Shown in pieces: positions 1 to 11,194 of a DNA stretch of 64,000 nt. Position 1 is the first letter of the stretch; each line of letters begins with the position of its first letter. A program made the position numbers and the translations under genes. Below the pieces are notes generated by a model. The model ran no database searches, had not been told where the DNA came from, and saw only the letters and a program-made list of their open reading frames with translations. The DNA comes from Gymnothorax reevesii (lineage: Eukaryota; Chordata; Actinopteri; Anguilliformes; Muraenidae): the NCBI GenBank assembly GCA_029721435.1, contig CM056573.1:151363947-151427946 (forward strand), written 5' to 3'.

Positions 1-138
1 CTTGACCTAAAATAATTACAGCAGACACCCAAGGTCTCTGCAGTGTTGCCTTGATTCCCAATATGGTTGACATTCTCTTACATAATGATATCGCAAACAT
101 GGCAAGGCAGCAGCTGAACATGAACTTTGCTTTTGTGG

Positions 139-405
139 CTGTTTGTGTGTGTGGGTGCATGCGTTTTCTCCTATTGGGGACCTTTTTCAGAAACAACACT
201 GACCTCGTCCCCATGGGGACCAAAGCCCGGTCCCTTTGCCTCAAAACGTCACTTCTGAAGTTTGGGTTAAGGGTAGAGGTCAGATGGGAACTTATGTTAG
301 GTTAAGGTTAGGGTTAGGCTGTCTCCGATGCATGGAAGTCAATACAATGCCCTAAAATGGATCGCTGCGCAAAGTTGTGTTTGTGTGTGTGTGTGTGTGT
401 GTGTA
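139..405. repeat. Dispersed repeat ending in a (GT)n microsatellite
   Basis: The stretch holds paired 'ggggacc' blocks, a degenerate gttaggttaagg-type block, and a pure GT run at about 375-403. From memory this matches a common fish repeat with blocks of the form 'ccccatggggaccaaa' next to GT runs. The TTAGGG-like part is too short and irregular to be a telomeric array. Confidence 0.6.
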
Positions 406-1829
406 CACTGGTATGTTTATGTGAGTCTGTGAGAGATTTTGTTAATATGATCCAAAGTTACTTTTACGTCTATTCATCATTAGTCTAATAAGTTTTTCAC
501 TGTGACTAACTACTTGTTCATTTTACTGTTTTAGCATTTTTTTTTTCTTTTTCGTTTTGACATTGGAAATTTACAAAGTACAAAGGAACAAATATGTCAG
601 GTCGATATAGCACATTCAACAGAAATCACCATTGGGAGGAGCAGATTATGCATTATGGTATCTACATAGTACTGAATACTAATGATTTAGCAAAACAGCT
701 ACCCTGACAGCACACTGTAGCCATATAACTCCGCTAAAACAGTTTTACGCAGGACAGCAGAAGGTGTGTACGAGGCTGGCCACTCCAGGCTGATATACGG
801 GATATTCAGGCTGTAAGGAGACTGCTGGCAGCCCGAGCTGCAGGGTCCTCTGAGGGTTTTCAGAGAGACAGAGCAGGTTCGTAACAACAGGGGACAGGAG
901 AGTGAGAAACATACGTCAGGAATGCTGCTGATAACAAATCAAAGCTTCACTACCGACCTACGCCCAGCATCTCCTCTGTATCATTCACCTCCAGTGTCAT
1001 GTTTCCTCAGCACCCTGTACTGTCCTGCATGCCACCGGAGACGCCCATTAAACAGCACTGCCCTGCGCTGCCGGAGAGTGCGTCGCTCCGTCAGAGATAC
1101 CATTTTAAATACACAGTCACCACCAAACTACTACAACTACTGGCTGTCCTGTTTATTCAGTTTTGCTCTTTTGTCCCGTATAATGCTGGAGGTATGCAAG
1201 AACACACAATAGTCCCTGTCTTTGCTTTAAATGCAAGGTTAATTCATTCTTTGGTACCTGAATCTCAGCGTAGAGCCAGAATTCAAAGCAGAGGAAGTGA
1301 GAATATAGCATCCAGCCAAAACTGTCATTGTCCAAAGAGTCCAGGAATGAGTTATGCAGAAATTATGAATTTGATCTATACTTCCCAAGTTCCAAATCAG
1401 AGCATTGCCAAGTCTGATTTACAATCAAAGAACCTTAAATCAGCGCAAATGGTCAGGTGCGTGTACAACAGAGGGGGTGATTGAAATACGCCATGCCAGA
1501 AACAAAAACAGGACAGTGTTCCAGCCTCTTTCTTCTTTTATCAGCCACAGCTGAATCCAAGTTTTTTTTTTGTTGTGGTTGTTTGAAAGAGAATATGAGA
1601 GAAGCAATCACCCAAAATAATTAAAACGCATTTACTACATACACAAACTCAGAGAAAGGCTGACAACAGATCGTCGATAGCTGTGAGCAGTGTGAATGAT
1701 GTAAGAGGGCTCCTAACAGCTGCACCAGTACATCAGTCACCCGCTATCAACACAGTCCCCTCACACACAGAGCTCACTGTATGACATAAGCATAGGAAAC
1801 CCACACGCACTTGTTATTTCTCCCCGTTT
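406..1829. other. Gene-free stretch, nothing recognised
   Basis: It contains a 161-codon open frame on the plus strand (999-1484) with no recognisable motif. On the minus strand a pyrimidine-rich acceptor-like site at about 855 precedes a short open frame (about 700-853) that matches no family I know. A downstream exon of the minus-strand gene starting at 4276 could lie here, but I cannot support one. Confidence 0.4.
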
Positions 1830-2175
1830 CTCTCCCTCAGTCCCGCTCACACTTTTTTCTCTCTCTCCCCCTCCTTTCCCCTCTGTCGTCCTCTCTCTCC
1901 TGTTAGCCCGTTCCTCACTCTCTTTTTTCCTTTGCCTCCATCCATTGCTCTTCTGCCTCTCTCTCTTGACTCCCATCTTCCCTCTCTCCTGGCTCCCTGC
2001 TTCTCACCCTGTTCTTTTGTGCCCCTCCATCCTTCCCTCTCTCCTGTATCACAACCTCTTCTATCTTTCTCCCCCATCCCCTGTCTATCTGTCCCTCATT
2101 CTCATCATAACTTTGTTCATCCCTCTTTATATCTCTCATCCTCACCCCCCCCTTTCTCCAGACTCTCTCTCTCTC

Positions 2176-2212
<37 letters not shown>

Positions 2213-2216
2213 GTCT
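1830..2216 (+). repeat. Long pyrimidine-rich tract ending in (CT)n and (CA)n
   Basis: About 390 bases are almost all C and T on the plus strand. They end in an uninterrupted CT run near 2163-2199 followed by a CA run near 2200-2211. The open frames seen on both strands here come from low-complexity sequence (Ser/Leu/Pro or Arg/Glu/Gly rich) and are not genes. Confidence 0.85.
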
Positions 2217-4203
2217 TCCTTTCACTTGGCAAGGGGTATTGGAGAAGCTGCAGTCTCTCGCAAAAAGACAAACTATTTTTGAATATTTTTTTCTTCTTAG
2301 TGGGGGGTTGATGATGATGGTGATGGTATTAAATTTGTCTACGAGATGGTACCTGACTTTCCCAATTTGCAAACAAAATGGGAAGAGCCAATTAAATGTC
2401 CCTCTGTCATTCAATCTGAAGTATTTAGTTCTAACCTTTCCCATCTTTCCTTCCCTTTCTTCTTCTTCTTTTTTCCCTCTGCATTACCCACCCCTTCCCC
2501 CACGCCTTTTCCATCCAGCCAACCCCCCAACTACTGTCACATAGAGATTAATGACAGTGATCAGCACACAACTGCTCTGCAACAGTGCACAGATTACACA
2601 CAACCCCAAGCTGTGTATACACACGGAGCACATACACATACCCAAAATCTGAACGTGCATCCCTGGAATCTGAATTACAATAAAGGTCTACAACAAGGAA
2701 ATGCATGTTTCACGGTGCAGTAAACATACAATGGGCACAGTCCAAAGCCACATTAGTACATATGCAGAGACCATTTACTGTTCGTGGACGCAGACATCAT
2801 TTCACATTCCCACGTTTCATTATGCCACAACCGAGTGAGTATATCCCTTATGTCAGATAGTTCAAGAGCCTGAATTTTCGTACCTGCTCGTGAATGAGCC
2901 ATTCTGACTGGATGGGGAATCCTGACTGCAGCCCATGCCACAGGCTACGCTTAAAAGTGAACTCCGCAAACCTCCGTTTAATATTATTTAGCACCTATTC
3001 GCCAGGAAGAATATCATATTTGGCTGTTAAAAACTGTATTCCGCTAAAAGTGCTTCAGGTTACATTAACAGTAGCAATGTCCTGGGACTGAAAATGAAAG
3101 GGTAGATTCCGTTAAGCGGACGAGCAATTAATCTTACTTCCTCGTCCGCAGGAGCACTCACAACGGGATGGTGAGCATGACATATGCTGCCCCAAATGGG
3201 ACACATCGTGCGACTTCCCGGAGAATTGGACATAACAGCTAGTCGTTTTGTAGGTGGATGTCACACCTATCACTGCTGCGCATAAAGCAGTGAATCAGGC
3301 GACTCAATTCCGGATGGTCCCCCACAATTAATAAACTGTGGGCCTACTTTACAACATTATCCAGGAAACATTAAAAGCATGCAGTGATGGCGCTCCTTGA
3401 ATCACGCGGTCAAATTTCTATAAACGCGATTCACTAACTATAGCAGGGGGACCCGCGCGTCCACTACAAAGCGAGATCGCTCCAGGTGCAGCAGGCCAGC
3501 AAATGGCGAGTCAACGCGACGCGATCGGACACTAAGTAGCCAACGTATGCAATTCTTGAACGGAGTAAGCTAATGAACAACATGGCACATCGCCACTGAA
3601 TAAAATAAATCCATATTCAGTCCCAACACGAGACAAAAAGGAGTGGACAAGAGTTAACGCAGCCACCGATGCTTATTTGATTGAAATAAAAAAACAGTCA
3701 GTGAAAGAAAGGAGTAGTAGTAGACTACGTGAGGCTATCTATCAGCGTCTTCACTTTTGTTTCAATTTTACGACGGTCATATAGCCTACTTTACCCGCAC
3801 TTATAAAATCGAATAGACCATACAGCGAAGACATTACCAGTCAATACGCATAGCATACTCCACATTTGTACGCAGAAATAGACGACCTCCGCATGTCACA
3901 GTTCTAAGGTGATACGTGCTGAGCTGTCAATACATGACAGCACACACCATAGTAAACAACGGCTTTGACAGAGAACGATCGTTTCATTTTCAAAGAGTCC
4001 ACAGAACTCGCGCATAGGCGTACGTCGGTACTAAAACACCGTCCAACAACGCACAGCCTGATTATTTGCATTATGACGAATCAGTCGTAACATTTTCACA
4101 AAGAATGGACAAATGATAAGCATTTTTTTTCAGTGAGTCAAAGGTGTGGTATGAATTACTGACCTCATTCATTCAATATAAACCTCATTTAAATATCCCT
4201 TAC
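2217..4203. other. Intron-like stretch of the leftmost minus-strand gene
   Basis: This would be part of intron 1 of the gene whose first exon is at 4204-4276. A minus-strand block at about 2889-2990 is open in one frame between an AG and a GT, but the polypyrimidine tract is weak and the translation is unfamiliar. The part from about 3120 to 3560 has more CpG than its surroundings. No transposon ends were recognised. Confidence 0.35.
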
Positions 4204-4276
4204 CTGTGCGTAAAAAGGATTGCAGGAGGATGATAAAGATCGGGAGCCAGTAGTTCCAATAGGTTAAAATTGCCAT
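4204..4276 (-). CDS. First coding exon (signal peptide) of a gene running off the left edge
   Basis: On the minus strand an ATG at 4276 opens a 24-codon frame, MAILTYWNYWLP followed by IFIILLQSF and LRT. It ends at a strong splice donor (CACAG|GTAAGG) in phase 1. A short N-terminus with a hydrophobic core of about 12 residues is what a secretory signal peptide looks like. A phase-1 donor straight after it is typical of immunoglobulin-superfamily and other extracellular-domain genes. The layout parallels the first exon of the Ig gene at 36770-36827 on the same strand. No further exon was found between here and position 1, so intron 1 would be over 4 kb. No TATA box was seen upstream; an ETS-like GGAAGTG lies in the presumed leader. 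The exon call is an inference from start, hydrophobicity and donor. Confidence 0.55.
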
Positions 4277-4524
4277 TATGAATATTAGTCCCTTTTCTTG
4301 CTCCACTTCCTTTAGAAATGAAACAGTTGACTTCGCGCACGGGTTCTCACCCTCGCGCCTGAAAACTGTGATTGTGTTTTTGAGTTTAACACTCAGAATT
4401 TTTTTATTATTACATAATAAGCAGGGACAATCACCTACTCCAGCACTGAACTAAACAGAACGAGAACAGCAGTCTGTCTGGTTTTCATCGGTTACTTCAG
4501 CATGTGAAATCGCTATGCTGGTTG

Positions 4525-4525
<1 letters not shown>

Positions 4526-4563
<38 letters not shown>

Positions 4564-4590
4564 GTGGTGGTGGTGGTGGGGGGGAGGTAC
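4526..4590 (+). repeat. (GT)n followed by (GGT)n microsatellite
   Basis: A GT run of about 14 units is followed by GGGT and then GGT units and a G8 block. Confidence 0.9.
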
Positions 4591-5644
4591 AGATACAGGT
4601 TAGACCAATAGTATTACACAAATGTTAATTGTGGGCGTGGATAAAATGGGGGTTGGGTTTAAATTACAGTTTAAAGATTTCATTTCCTCCGGAAAAAAAT
4701 GTACTTTAAAAATTGTATAAATTACGATTGCCGTAGAAATAATAGCGCGTTGTCCGCTCCTCACATGGCATATTAGGGAATCCATTTTTGAAAAACTGTA
4801 ACGAAGTACTACAAGTTCAGAATTTTTCCGAAACCGATTGGAAGGATAGGTGAACTGCATGATACAGATCAATAGCTTTCAAAGACTGGTGATGAATACA
4901 TTTAATATCTATGCGACCGCGCTAAATAGGCGTTTGCCGCAGCCCCTTAGTTTAATAAAAACACAGGCTACCTAATGGACAGTGAAGCGTATGAGAGCAG
5001 CTTCAACAGTATCCACAGGTTTTCGTAATAGTTTTGACCTATTTGAGTTCATTGAATTAGTCGAAGCCCTGACAGTTTTGCCCGAGTAGGCCTATTTGAA
5101 ATGGTATTATGATAGACCGCAAGAGCAAACTTTCTAAGTTGGATGTATGTTGCTGCTCATTAATGTAATGGTGGGTCTGGCTGTCTTCCCTTTAACCCAG
5201 TAAACAAACCTCTCTCACAGCAATCAACTCTCCGTCCATTGACTCCTCAAGTGCAAGCCACCAGTTCCATTCCCATAGTGACCGACTGTCGGTGGCCAGG
5301 TCGTCCAGTGGAGGTGCTGTTCGCTAAAACGAATCATTGTGCCCATCGCTTGATATGAATTTGATCTCTTTCTGCTAAGGTTTTTTTTCTCTATTAATAT
5401 TCATTTATTAATTTGTCGCCGTATGTGGGTTCATAAACCCGTCGTCCATTTAGGCCCCCGTCGTAAAAAAAAAAAAATGTAGGCCTATTTTAATCTACAT
5501 CTAAGGGAAGCAGGGTTCTCCTCCACGCTATACAGTTGTCAGCACCAACAGGGCTGTCCTTTCACACATTGATGGTCCAAGTACAGACAACATTTTGAAA
5601 CATAATCAACCACCCACTAAAGACATAGGCCCTATACGATATAA
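4591..5644. other. Gene-free stretch upstream of the leftmost gene
   Basis: This would be upstream flank of the minus-strand gene starting at 4276. No exon, RNA gene or transposon end was recognised. There is an A13 run near 5465. Confidence 0.3.
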
Positions 5645-5860
5645 GCAGTGTTTCTCAAACCTCTCCTGGAGGACCACCTGCCCTGCCTGTTTTAGATCTT
5701 TCCCTGCCCCAGCACAGGTGATTCAAATAATCAGGATGTTATCAATGAGCTTTAGAGGGTCAATAACGAGCTGATCATTTTAATCACCTGTGCTAAAACA
5801 GGGAAAGATCTAAAACATGCAGGACAGGTGGTCCTCCAGGAGAGGTTTGAGAAGCACTGC
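5645..5860. mobile_element. Short inverted-repeat MITE, hAT-like
   Basis: The block opens with gcagtgtttctcaaacctct and closes with the complementary arm aggtttgagaagcactgc. The inverted arms extend well inside, through 'ctcctggaggacca' and 'tggtcctccaggag' and on to the 'agatctttccctg' pair. The flanks share GATATA (cgatataag on the left, cgatatag on the right), an imperfect 8-9 bp duplication. Cagtg/cactg ends with about 8 bp duplicated point to a hAT-derived MITE. It has no coding capacity. Confidence 0.75.
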
Positions 5861-7224
5861 GATATAGTAATTAGGCAGTATCTACCCTCCCCTATAGGAC
5901 TACAGTTCGTCGTGTTAGCGCCTGCATAGCTGTCCTTTCACATATTGTTAGGCCACAAACATGTGCTTTCGCACACATTTTAAAACATGGTCAACCACTC
6001 GTTAAATAAATACACAACCACCCACAAAAGACATACACAGTATAGTAATACTGCAGTATCTGTCTACAACGCCTATATTTCACTTCCCGTGCGTGGAACG
6101 ACCTTAGGTTTCTAGTTTGTTCATATAGCGAGTAGGTCCAATTTTGTTACAGTAGCCTACTAATTGCGGATTGCCCGATTCTCGAACTCCCTCAATGAAT
6201 TTAGGAACGTGATCTTGTTCATTGGGAGGATGACTGCAGCTAAAATATCTCCTGAAATTCAACAACGAAAGACTTCTCGGGAAGTAAAGGGATTAAAGAA
6301 AAGCAAACCCCCGTTAACTTTGGTTAGAGAAAGAAATTGACACATACTGCACCTCTATTCCAATGGCCTTGGAGTATTTAGCATTTTCATATGCTTATTT
6401 GGCGCCATCTATTGCCTCAAATTAATAAAGACAGGACAATGAAAACGTGACGGTTTTGCCATAGCAATGGCATGTTCTGTGAAGTTTATACGAATTTAAA
6501 TACAATCAAAAGACAACGATGAATGATTGTTGTTTTACGTCTGGGATGCACAAAAACGAAGTAGCCGTTTGGACGCTGGGGATTAATAATGGTATTCTTC
6601 TGCCGTGCTGAACACTCGTGCATATTGACATGTGATTTTTCAAATTCAAAAGTAACACATTTAAGAGGTTTCAAACAAAACTTAAAGAGCAAAAGTTCTG
6701 TGAAGAATTAGGCCTTTTATGGGGAACCACAACTTCCTGAATTCGAAAACAAAACAGGGCATACTGGGCTGCCCCAGCAAAATATGACAGGATGTGAGCC
6801 AGCCGTACACAGTGTGACATTGGCCCCAAATGACCGGCATAGCACCCCTCAGTGATGTGGACATTCCGAAAGGAGCCAGCCAAATGTGAACTGGCACACC
6901 CTAATATTATGCAACAAAGTGACAATTCAGCATCAGGAAGGCAAGTGGAGAGTGTTCTACCCACACATTATGGCACAAGTGGACAGATTAAGAGGTACAG
7001 TACAGTGAATTTTTGCCCTTGCTTGGGGGATAAGCATAAGAAATCCAAAATCAAGGCCTCAGTGGTTTATTTACCTCTATTTCCTTCATCTCTTCAACCT
7101 GTGATTTCTCTCCTGTTTATATGCATCTCCCATGGGAGAAAATCAGGCTGTGTTCCCTCCCATCGCCACACATGCACCAGATGGGGCAGCATTTGAGATT
7201 AATGGGGGGAAGGCACCTGCCACT

Positions 7225-7275
7225 CGCTCTCTCTCTCTCTCTCTGTCCCTATCTGTTTGTCTCTCTCACCCCTCC
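7225..7275 (+). repeat. (CT)n microsatellite
   Basis: A CT run, slightly interrupted, in an otherwise unremarkable stretch (5861-7439) in which I see no gene. Confidence 0.8.
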
Positions 7276-7439
7276 CTTCACTTCCCTTCTCACTCCAACT
7301 CATTTAAACAGGCTTTACTGGCATGGCAGTAATATGATTATCAGCCAACAGCATGTGTGCTTGCACATAAACACCAAAAGGAAAACACATCCTGCAACAA
7401 CAAAACAGGGCATGAATATTAATCACAATGTTTGTATTT

Positions 7440-7740
7440 TTGAGGAGTATGGCGATGCTTTTGGTGGCACTGTCGTCTAACCTCAAGAAGGCTGTGGGTT
7501 CGAATCTGGTCAGGGTGAGTGTTCTCCGCAGGTTTTCTGTGATTCCTCCCGCACACAGAAGACAAAGTTGGGTTAATTGGAGAGTGTAAGTTGCCCCCAT
7601 GTATGAGTGTGTGAGTGGATGGACCAGAACCCTGCCCAGGGTTTGTTCCTACTTCCCACCCATCTTGAGCTGGGACAGGGTCCAGCTCCCCAGTGACCCC
7701 AACCATAAATCCACGTCTATACAAATGAAGTATATTGTTC
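7440..7740 (+). repeat. Dispersed SINE/L2-type repeat
   Basis: The diagnostic pieces are 'ggctgtgggttcgaatctgg' (resembling a tRNA B box), 'gttctccgcaggttttctg', 'gggttaattggagagtgtaa' and 'gctgggacagggtccagctcc'. The order matches a very common fish repeat module. Partial copies of the same kind occur at about 45605-45680, 46795-46925 and 63290-63475. Confidence 0.65.
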
Positions 7741-8591
7741 TGTTCTGTGTCTGTATAAGATGAAATAACAATCCTCATCTTATCATATAGCCCACACTCA
7801 ATAGGCCACATTTTTAAGACAGCTTTCTCACTTTCATGCATCATTACGCTGCACATCTTCTGCCATTTTGTAGCAGAACGGAGGATTTAATACCCTTCCA
7901 CAAGCATGTTCCTTGCAGGATGGTGGAAAATATTCACAAGGCTTAGTTGTAAGCCTTGGCTAGCAAAAGAGAGAGACTACATCCCTTAGCTCACAAACAC
8001 ATGCAAATTGCTGCAGGCTGACATGGACTGCCCCACCACCAATGTTCACAGGCACAACTATTAAGAAGCCAGATGCAGAATGTAAATGGAAAGCAAAGAG
8101 GAGATGTGAATAATCATTTTAATAACATTATCTCCGTTGTGCTCTTTGGTGCATGCAGACATTAAGAGACTGTCATTGTTAAGCCACAACGTCTCCCATT
8201 ATTAATGGTGGCCTCTGGTCAACTGAAACCTGGTAATAAAATCACATAAAACCGAACATAAATGCCTGGGACAGTCATAATGAAAAGAATAGTTATGATA
8301 GCCATAATGGCAATGAACTGCAACACTATGGTAAAGTTACGAAGCGGTAGAGGGGAAAATGAAAAAATAAGGCAGACTACGGAGAACTTTGCTCTTCTTA
8401 GACTAAGCGCTGTGGTAGCGGAAAGGCTCCAAGGGCTGTAAAAAAGAAAAGTTTTCAAATCTGCTCCCCACAAACTTGCTTCCATCTATAGTAACAAGAG
8501 GACTGCCTTGAACACAGAGCAGACAGGCATAGGTGGTATTTTTCCTCAGAAAAGCTCTTCAAGGTGAATTTAGGGTCACTAAAATGAAATA

Positions 8592-10155
8592 CAGCGCCCT
8601 CCATAATTATTGGCACTCGTTAAGATGTGTTAAAAGGCTTAAAATAAATTCAATTTTTATTGCAGAAGCATACTCTTACACTGAAAATTGTAGAAAAATG
8701 TGACCTTCATCTCAAGTGAATTTTAAGGGGAAAAAAATTCCCTAAGAAATAATTATTTTTCATAAAATCACCTGCTCCACAATTATTGGCACCCCTAACA
8801 ATTCCTAAGAAATAAATGTAATTGAAGTATTTCTGTCATTTCTACAGTAGTTTAAAAAGTTGATCAGAGTATCTAGGAACATTTAATTAGTAATTCATCA
8901 CGTCCTGTTTCCTTGGGGTATAAATATGACGTGACACAGAGGCCATTTCTGTTATCCACTCTTCAACATGGGAAAGACAAAGGAACACACCATTCAAGTA
9001 AGGCAGATGTGTTAACCTTCACAAGTCAGGCAATGGCTACAAGAAAATAGCAACTCGACTGCACCTGCCGATATCTACTGTCAGAGGAATCATTAAGAAG
9101 TTTAAAACAACTGGAACAGTGGTAAACAAGCCTGGACGAGGACGCAAGGTTATATTGCCACTACGCACAGTGAAGAGGATGGTAAGAGAAATAAAAAGTT
9201 CTCCAAAGCTCACTGTTAAAGAATTGCCACAAATGGTAGGATCTTGGGGTCACCAAGTCTCCAAAACAACCATCAGGCGCTATCTACATGCCAACAAGCT
9301 GTTTAGGAGGCATGCACGGAAAAAACCTTTTCTCACAATCATAAACGCAAACCCTCTGGAGTTCACTAAGTGGTACTGGGACTTCAAACTGGGACTGTGT
9401 GCTTAGGTCAGATGAGACCAAGATAGAGTGTTTGTTGCCAAAAAGCTCTAAGTGGGTCTGGCGGAACACAAAAAATGAGTATGCAGCAAAGCACCTCATG
9501 CCCACTGTGAACTATGGGGGAGGATCGGTGATGCTGTGGGCCTGTTTCTCTTCCAGAGGCCCTGGGAACCTTGTTAGGGTGCATGGCATCATGAATGCTT
9601 TGAAATACCAGGACATTTTAAATCAAAATCTGGTGGCCTCTGCCCAAAAGCTGAAGATGGGTCGTCACTGGGTCTTTCAGCAAGATAATAACGCTAAACG
9701 TGTGGCCAAATCTACACAGAAATGGTTCAGCAGACACAGAATCAAGCTCCTCCCATGGCCATCTCTGTCCCCAGACCTCAACCCCATTGAAAACCTGTGG
9801 AGTGAGCTGAAGAGGAGAGTGCAGAGGAGAGGACCCAGGTCGCTGGATGATTTAGAGAGATTGTGCAAAGAGGAATGGTCGAAGATCCCTCTTTCTGTAT
9901 TCCTTCATCTTGTGAAACATTATAGGAGAAGATTAGGTGCTGTTTTGTTGGCAATAGGGGGTTGTACAAAGTATTAACATCAGGGGTGCACACATGATTT
10001 GATGTAAAATAATTATTTCTTAATGCGGGATTTTTTTCCCGCTGAATAAATGCACTTGAATTAAAGGTTGCATTTTCCTCTTTTTTTCCATTTTGGTCCC
10101 ATAGAAGCTTAAGAAAATCTTAACCAGGGGTGTCAATAATTTATCGAGGGTGCTG
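8592..10155 (+). mobile_element. Tc1-like transposon with both ends and TA target duplication
   Basis: The element starts cagcgccctccataattatt, directly after TA (8590-8591). It ends with the diverged complement (aataatttatcgagggtgctg), directly before TA (10156-10157). A second copy of the 'aattattggcacccc' motif lies about 190 bp inside the left end, and a related motif lies inside the right end. That is the IR/DR arrangement of many fish Tc1 elements. Length is about 1.56 kb, close to full size for the family. The transposase inside is frameshifted, so the copy is not autonomous. Confidence 0.93.
8968..9977 (+). pseudogene. Tc1-like DD34E transposase, two frameshifts
   Basis: An ATG at 8968 starts MGKTKEHTIQVRQMC and then meets a stop. 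The frame resumes at about 9011 as VNLHKSGNGYKK and runs through the paired-like DNA-binding domain (ATRLHLPISTVRGIIKKF, then a GRGRK hook). A second shift near 9380 leads to NWDCVLRSDET, which holds the first catalytic Asp. The second Asp is in WVFQQDNNA and the Glu is in SPDLNPIENLW, with about 34 residues between them. The protein ends at 9977 (TKY then stop). A Trp is replaced by Arg just before SDET. Full members of the family are about 340 residues, and this copy would match that if the two single-base shifts were absent. A cut-and-paste transposase is the only reasonable reading. Confidence 0.93.
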
Positions 10156-11106
10156 TAGAAGGAGAAAGCCTCAGACTGAAGAGGAGATGGATAAAGGAGT
10201 TAAAGAGGAGATGGATGTGCCGCAAAAGTGTTAGTGAGGTAAAAATGTCCATCCAGATAAATCAGGACCGAACAATCAATCATGGCCCGTAACCTCAATT
10301 ACATACCACAAATAGTGCACTGAAGCCCAAAATCAATTTTACTATGAAAGGAATCCTAGAGGTACAGAAAATAAAAAATATTAATAATGCATTCAAAGTG
10401 CATTCAAAGTACAGAAAATATATTCTTGGTGCAAAGTTTAAAATAACATCAATCAACCAAACCCTATTAATGGCACAGTTTTTGTAGATACGCTATGATA
10501 ACACAGCATTCACGACTACAGTGTCTCGTCAATACAATCGATCACAGCGCGAGGCAAAAAAAAAATCCATGCTTACAGAATGATTCAAAGGAAAAAAGAA
10601 GTACAATTATATTCTATACCAGTACAGTAACAATACATCTTTTCATAACCGCATCATATGACTGGTGCGTAATGAGCAGATATATTGGAGTAACCCTGCG
10701 GAGAAGTTATACAGTAAAATAAAAGTCAAATTCCTTCCTTACATCTTTTTATCTGCATGCGAATCTCATCTTTGAGTAGTTAAATCAATAGACAGAAAAT
10801 TACACACGTTTTGTTAAAGGACATTGGTTGTCGGCCTCCAGGAACGGAAAGCTTTCATAAAAAGCAGTTATCTTTCTCACTCATGCAATCCTCTATTCTT
10901 TTTTCTAGTCTCTCTACAATTTATCAAGCAAATGTTGAATTGACCCTATGCCTAAAAGTAACCCCCCACACTTTTCCCCTTTCCCTTGTTTTATAACAGT
11001 CTTCTTTGCGTTTTTTTCTCCACCTTACTGCCTCACTCAATCCAAGTCTCTAGTCGTCTCTTCTTGTTTTCCTGTCTCTGTTAGCCTCTTCCTCCTCACT
11101 TCTCTC
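10156..11106. other. Gene-free stretch downstream of the Ig gene
   Basis: This is presumed 3' UTR and flank of the minus-strand gene ending at 11107. The part from 10900 to 11106 is pyrimidine-rich on the plus strand. I found no AATAAA on the minus strand close to the stop. Confidence 0.35.
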
Positions 11107-11194
11107 TCAGACCAGGGGCTGTTTGTCCCCAGAGGTGGATGGTAGAGACTCCGTGCTGGCTGTGTAGATGGGTTTCTTCTGAGAGTGGTCATCA
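11107..11194 (-). CDS. Ig gene exon 7: cytoplasmic tail
   Basis: The acceptor is caatctttctcctgcag|TGATG, and it continues the phase-2 donor at 23874 exactly. The exon encodes (I)DDHSQKKPIYTASTESLP followed by STSGDKQPLV and a TGA at 11107-11109. The tail is Ser/Thr-rich with one tyrosine (PIYTAS). The intron before it is about 12.7 kb. The link to the gene rests on phase, acceptor quality and the tail-like composition. Confidence 0.8.

Noticed and set aside
285..325. Interstitial telomeric repeat
   Set aside because: Only a few irregular TTAGG-like units inside a known type of GT-linked dispersed repeat.
999..1484. 161-codon plus-strand ORF
   Set aside because: No motif, no splice or regulatory context, and composition like the surrounding non-coding DNA.
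1847..2544. Several overlapping ORFs on both strands
   Set aside because: They are low-complexity translations of a CT/GA-rich tract.
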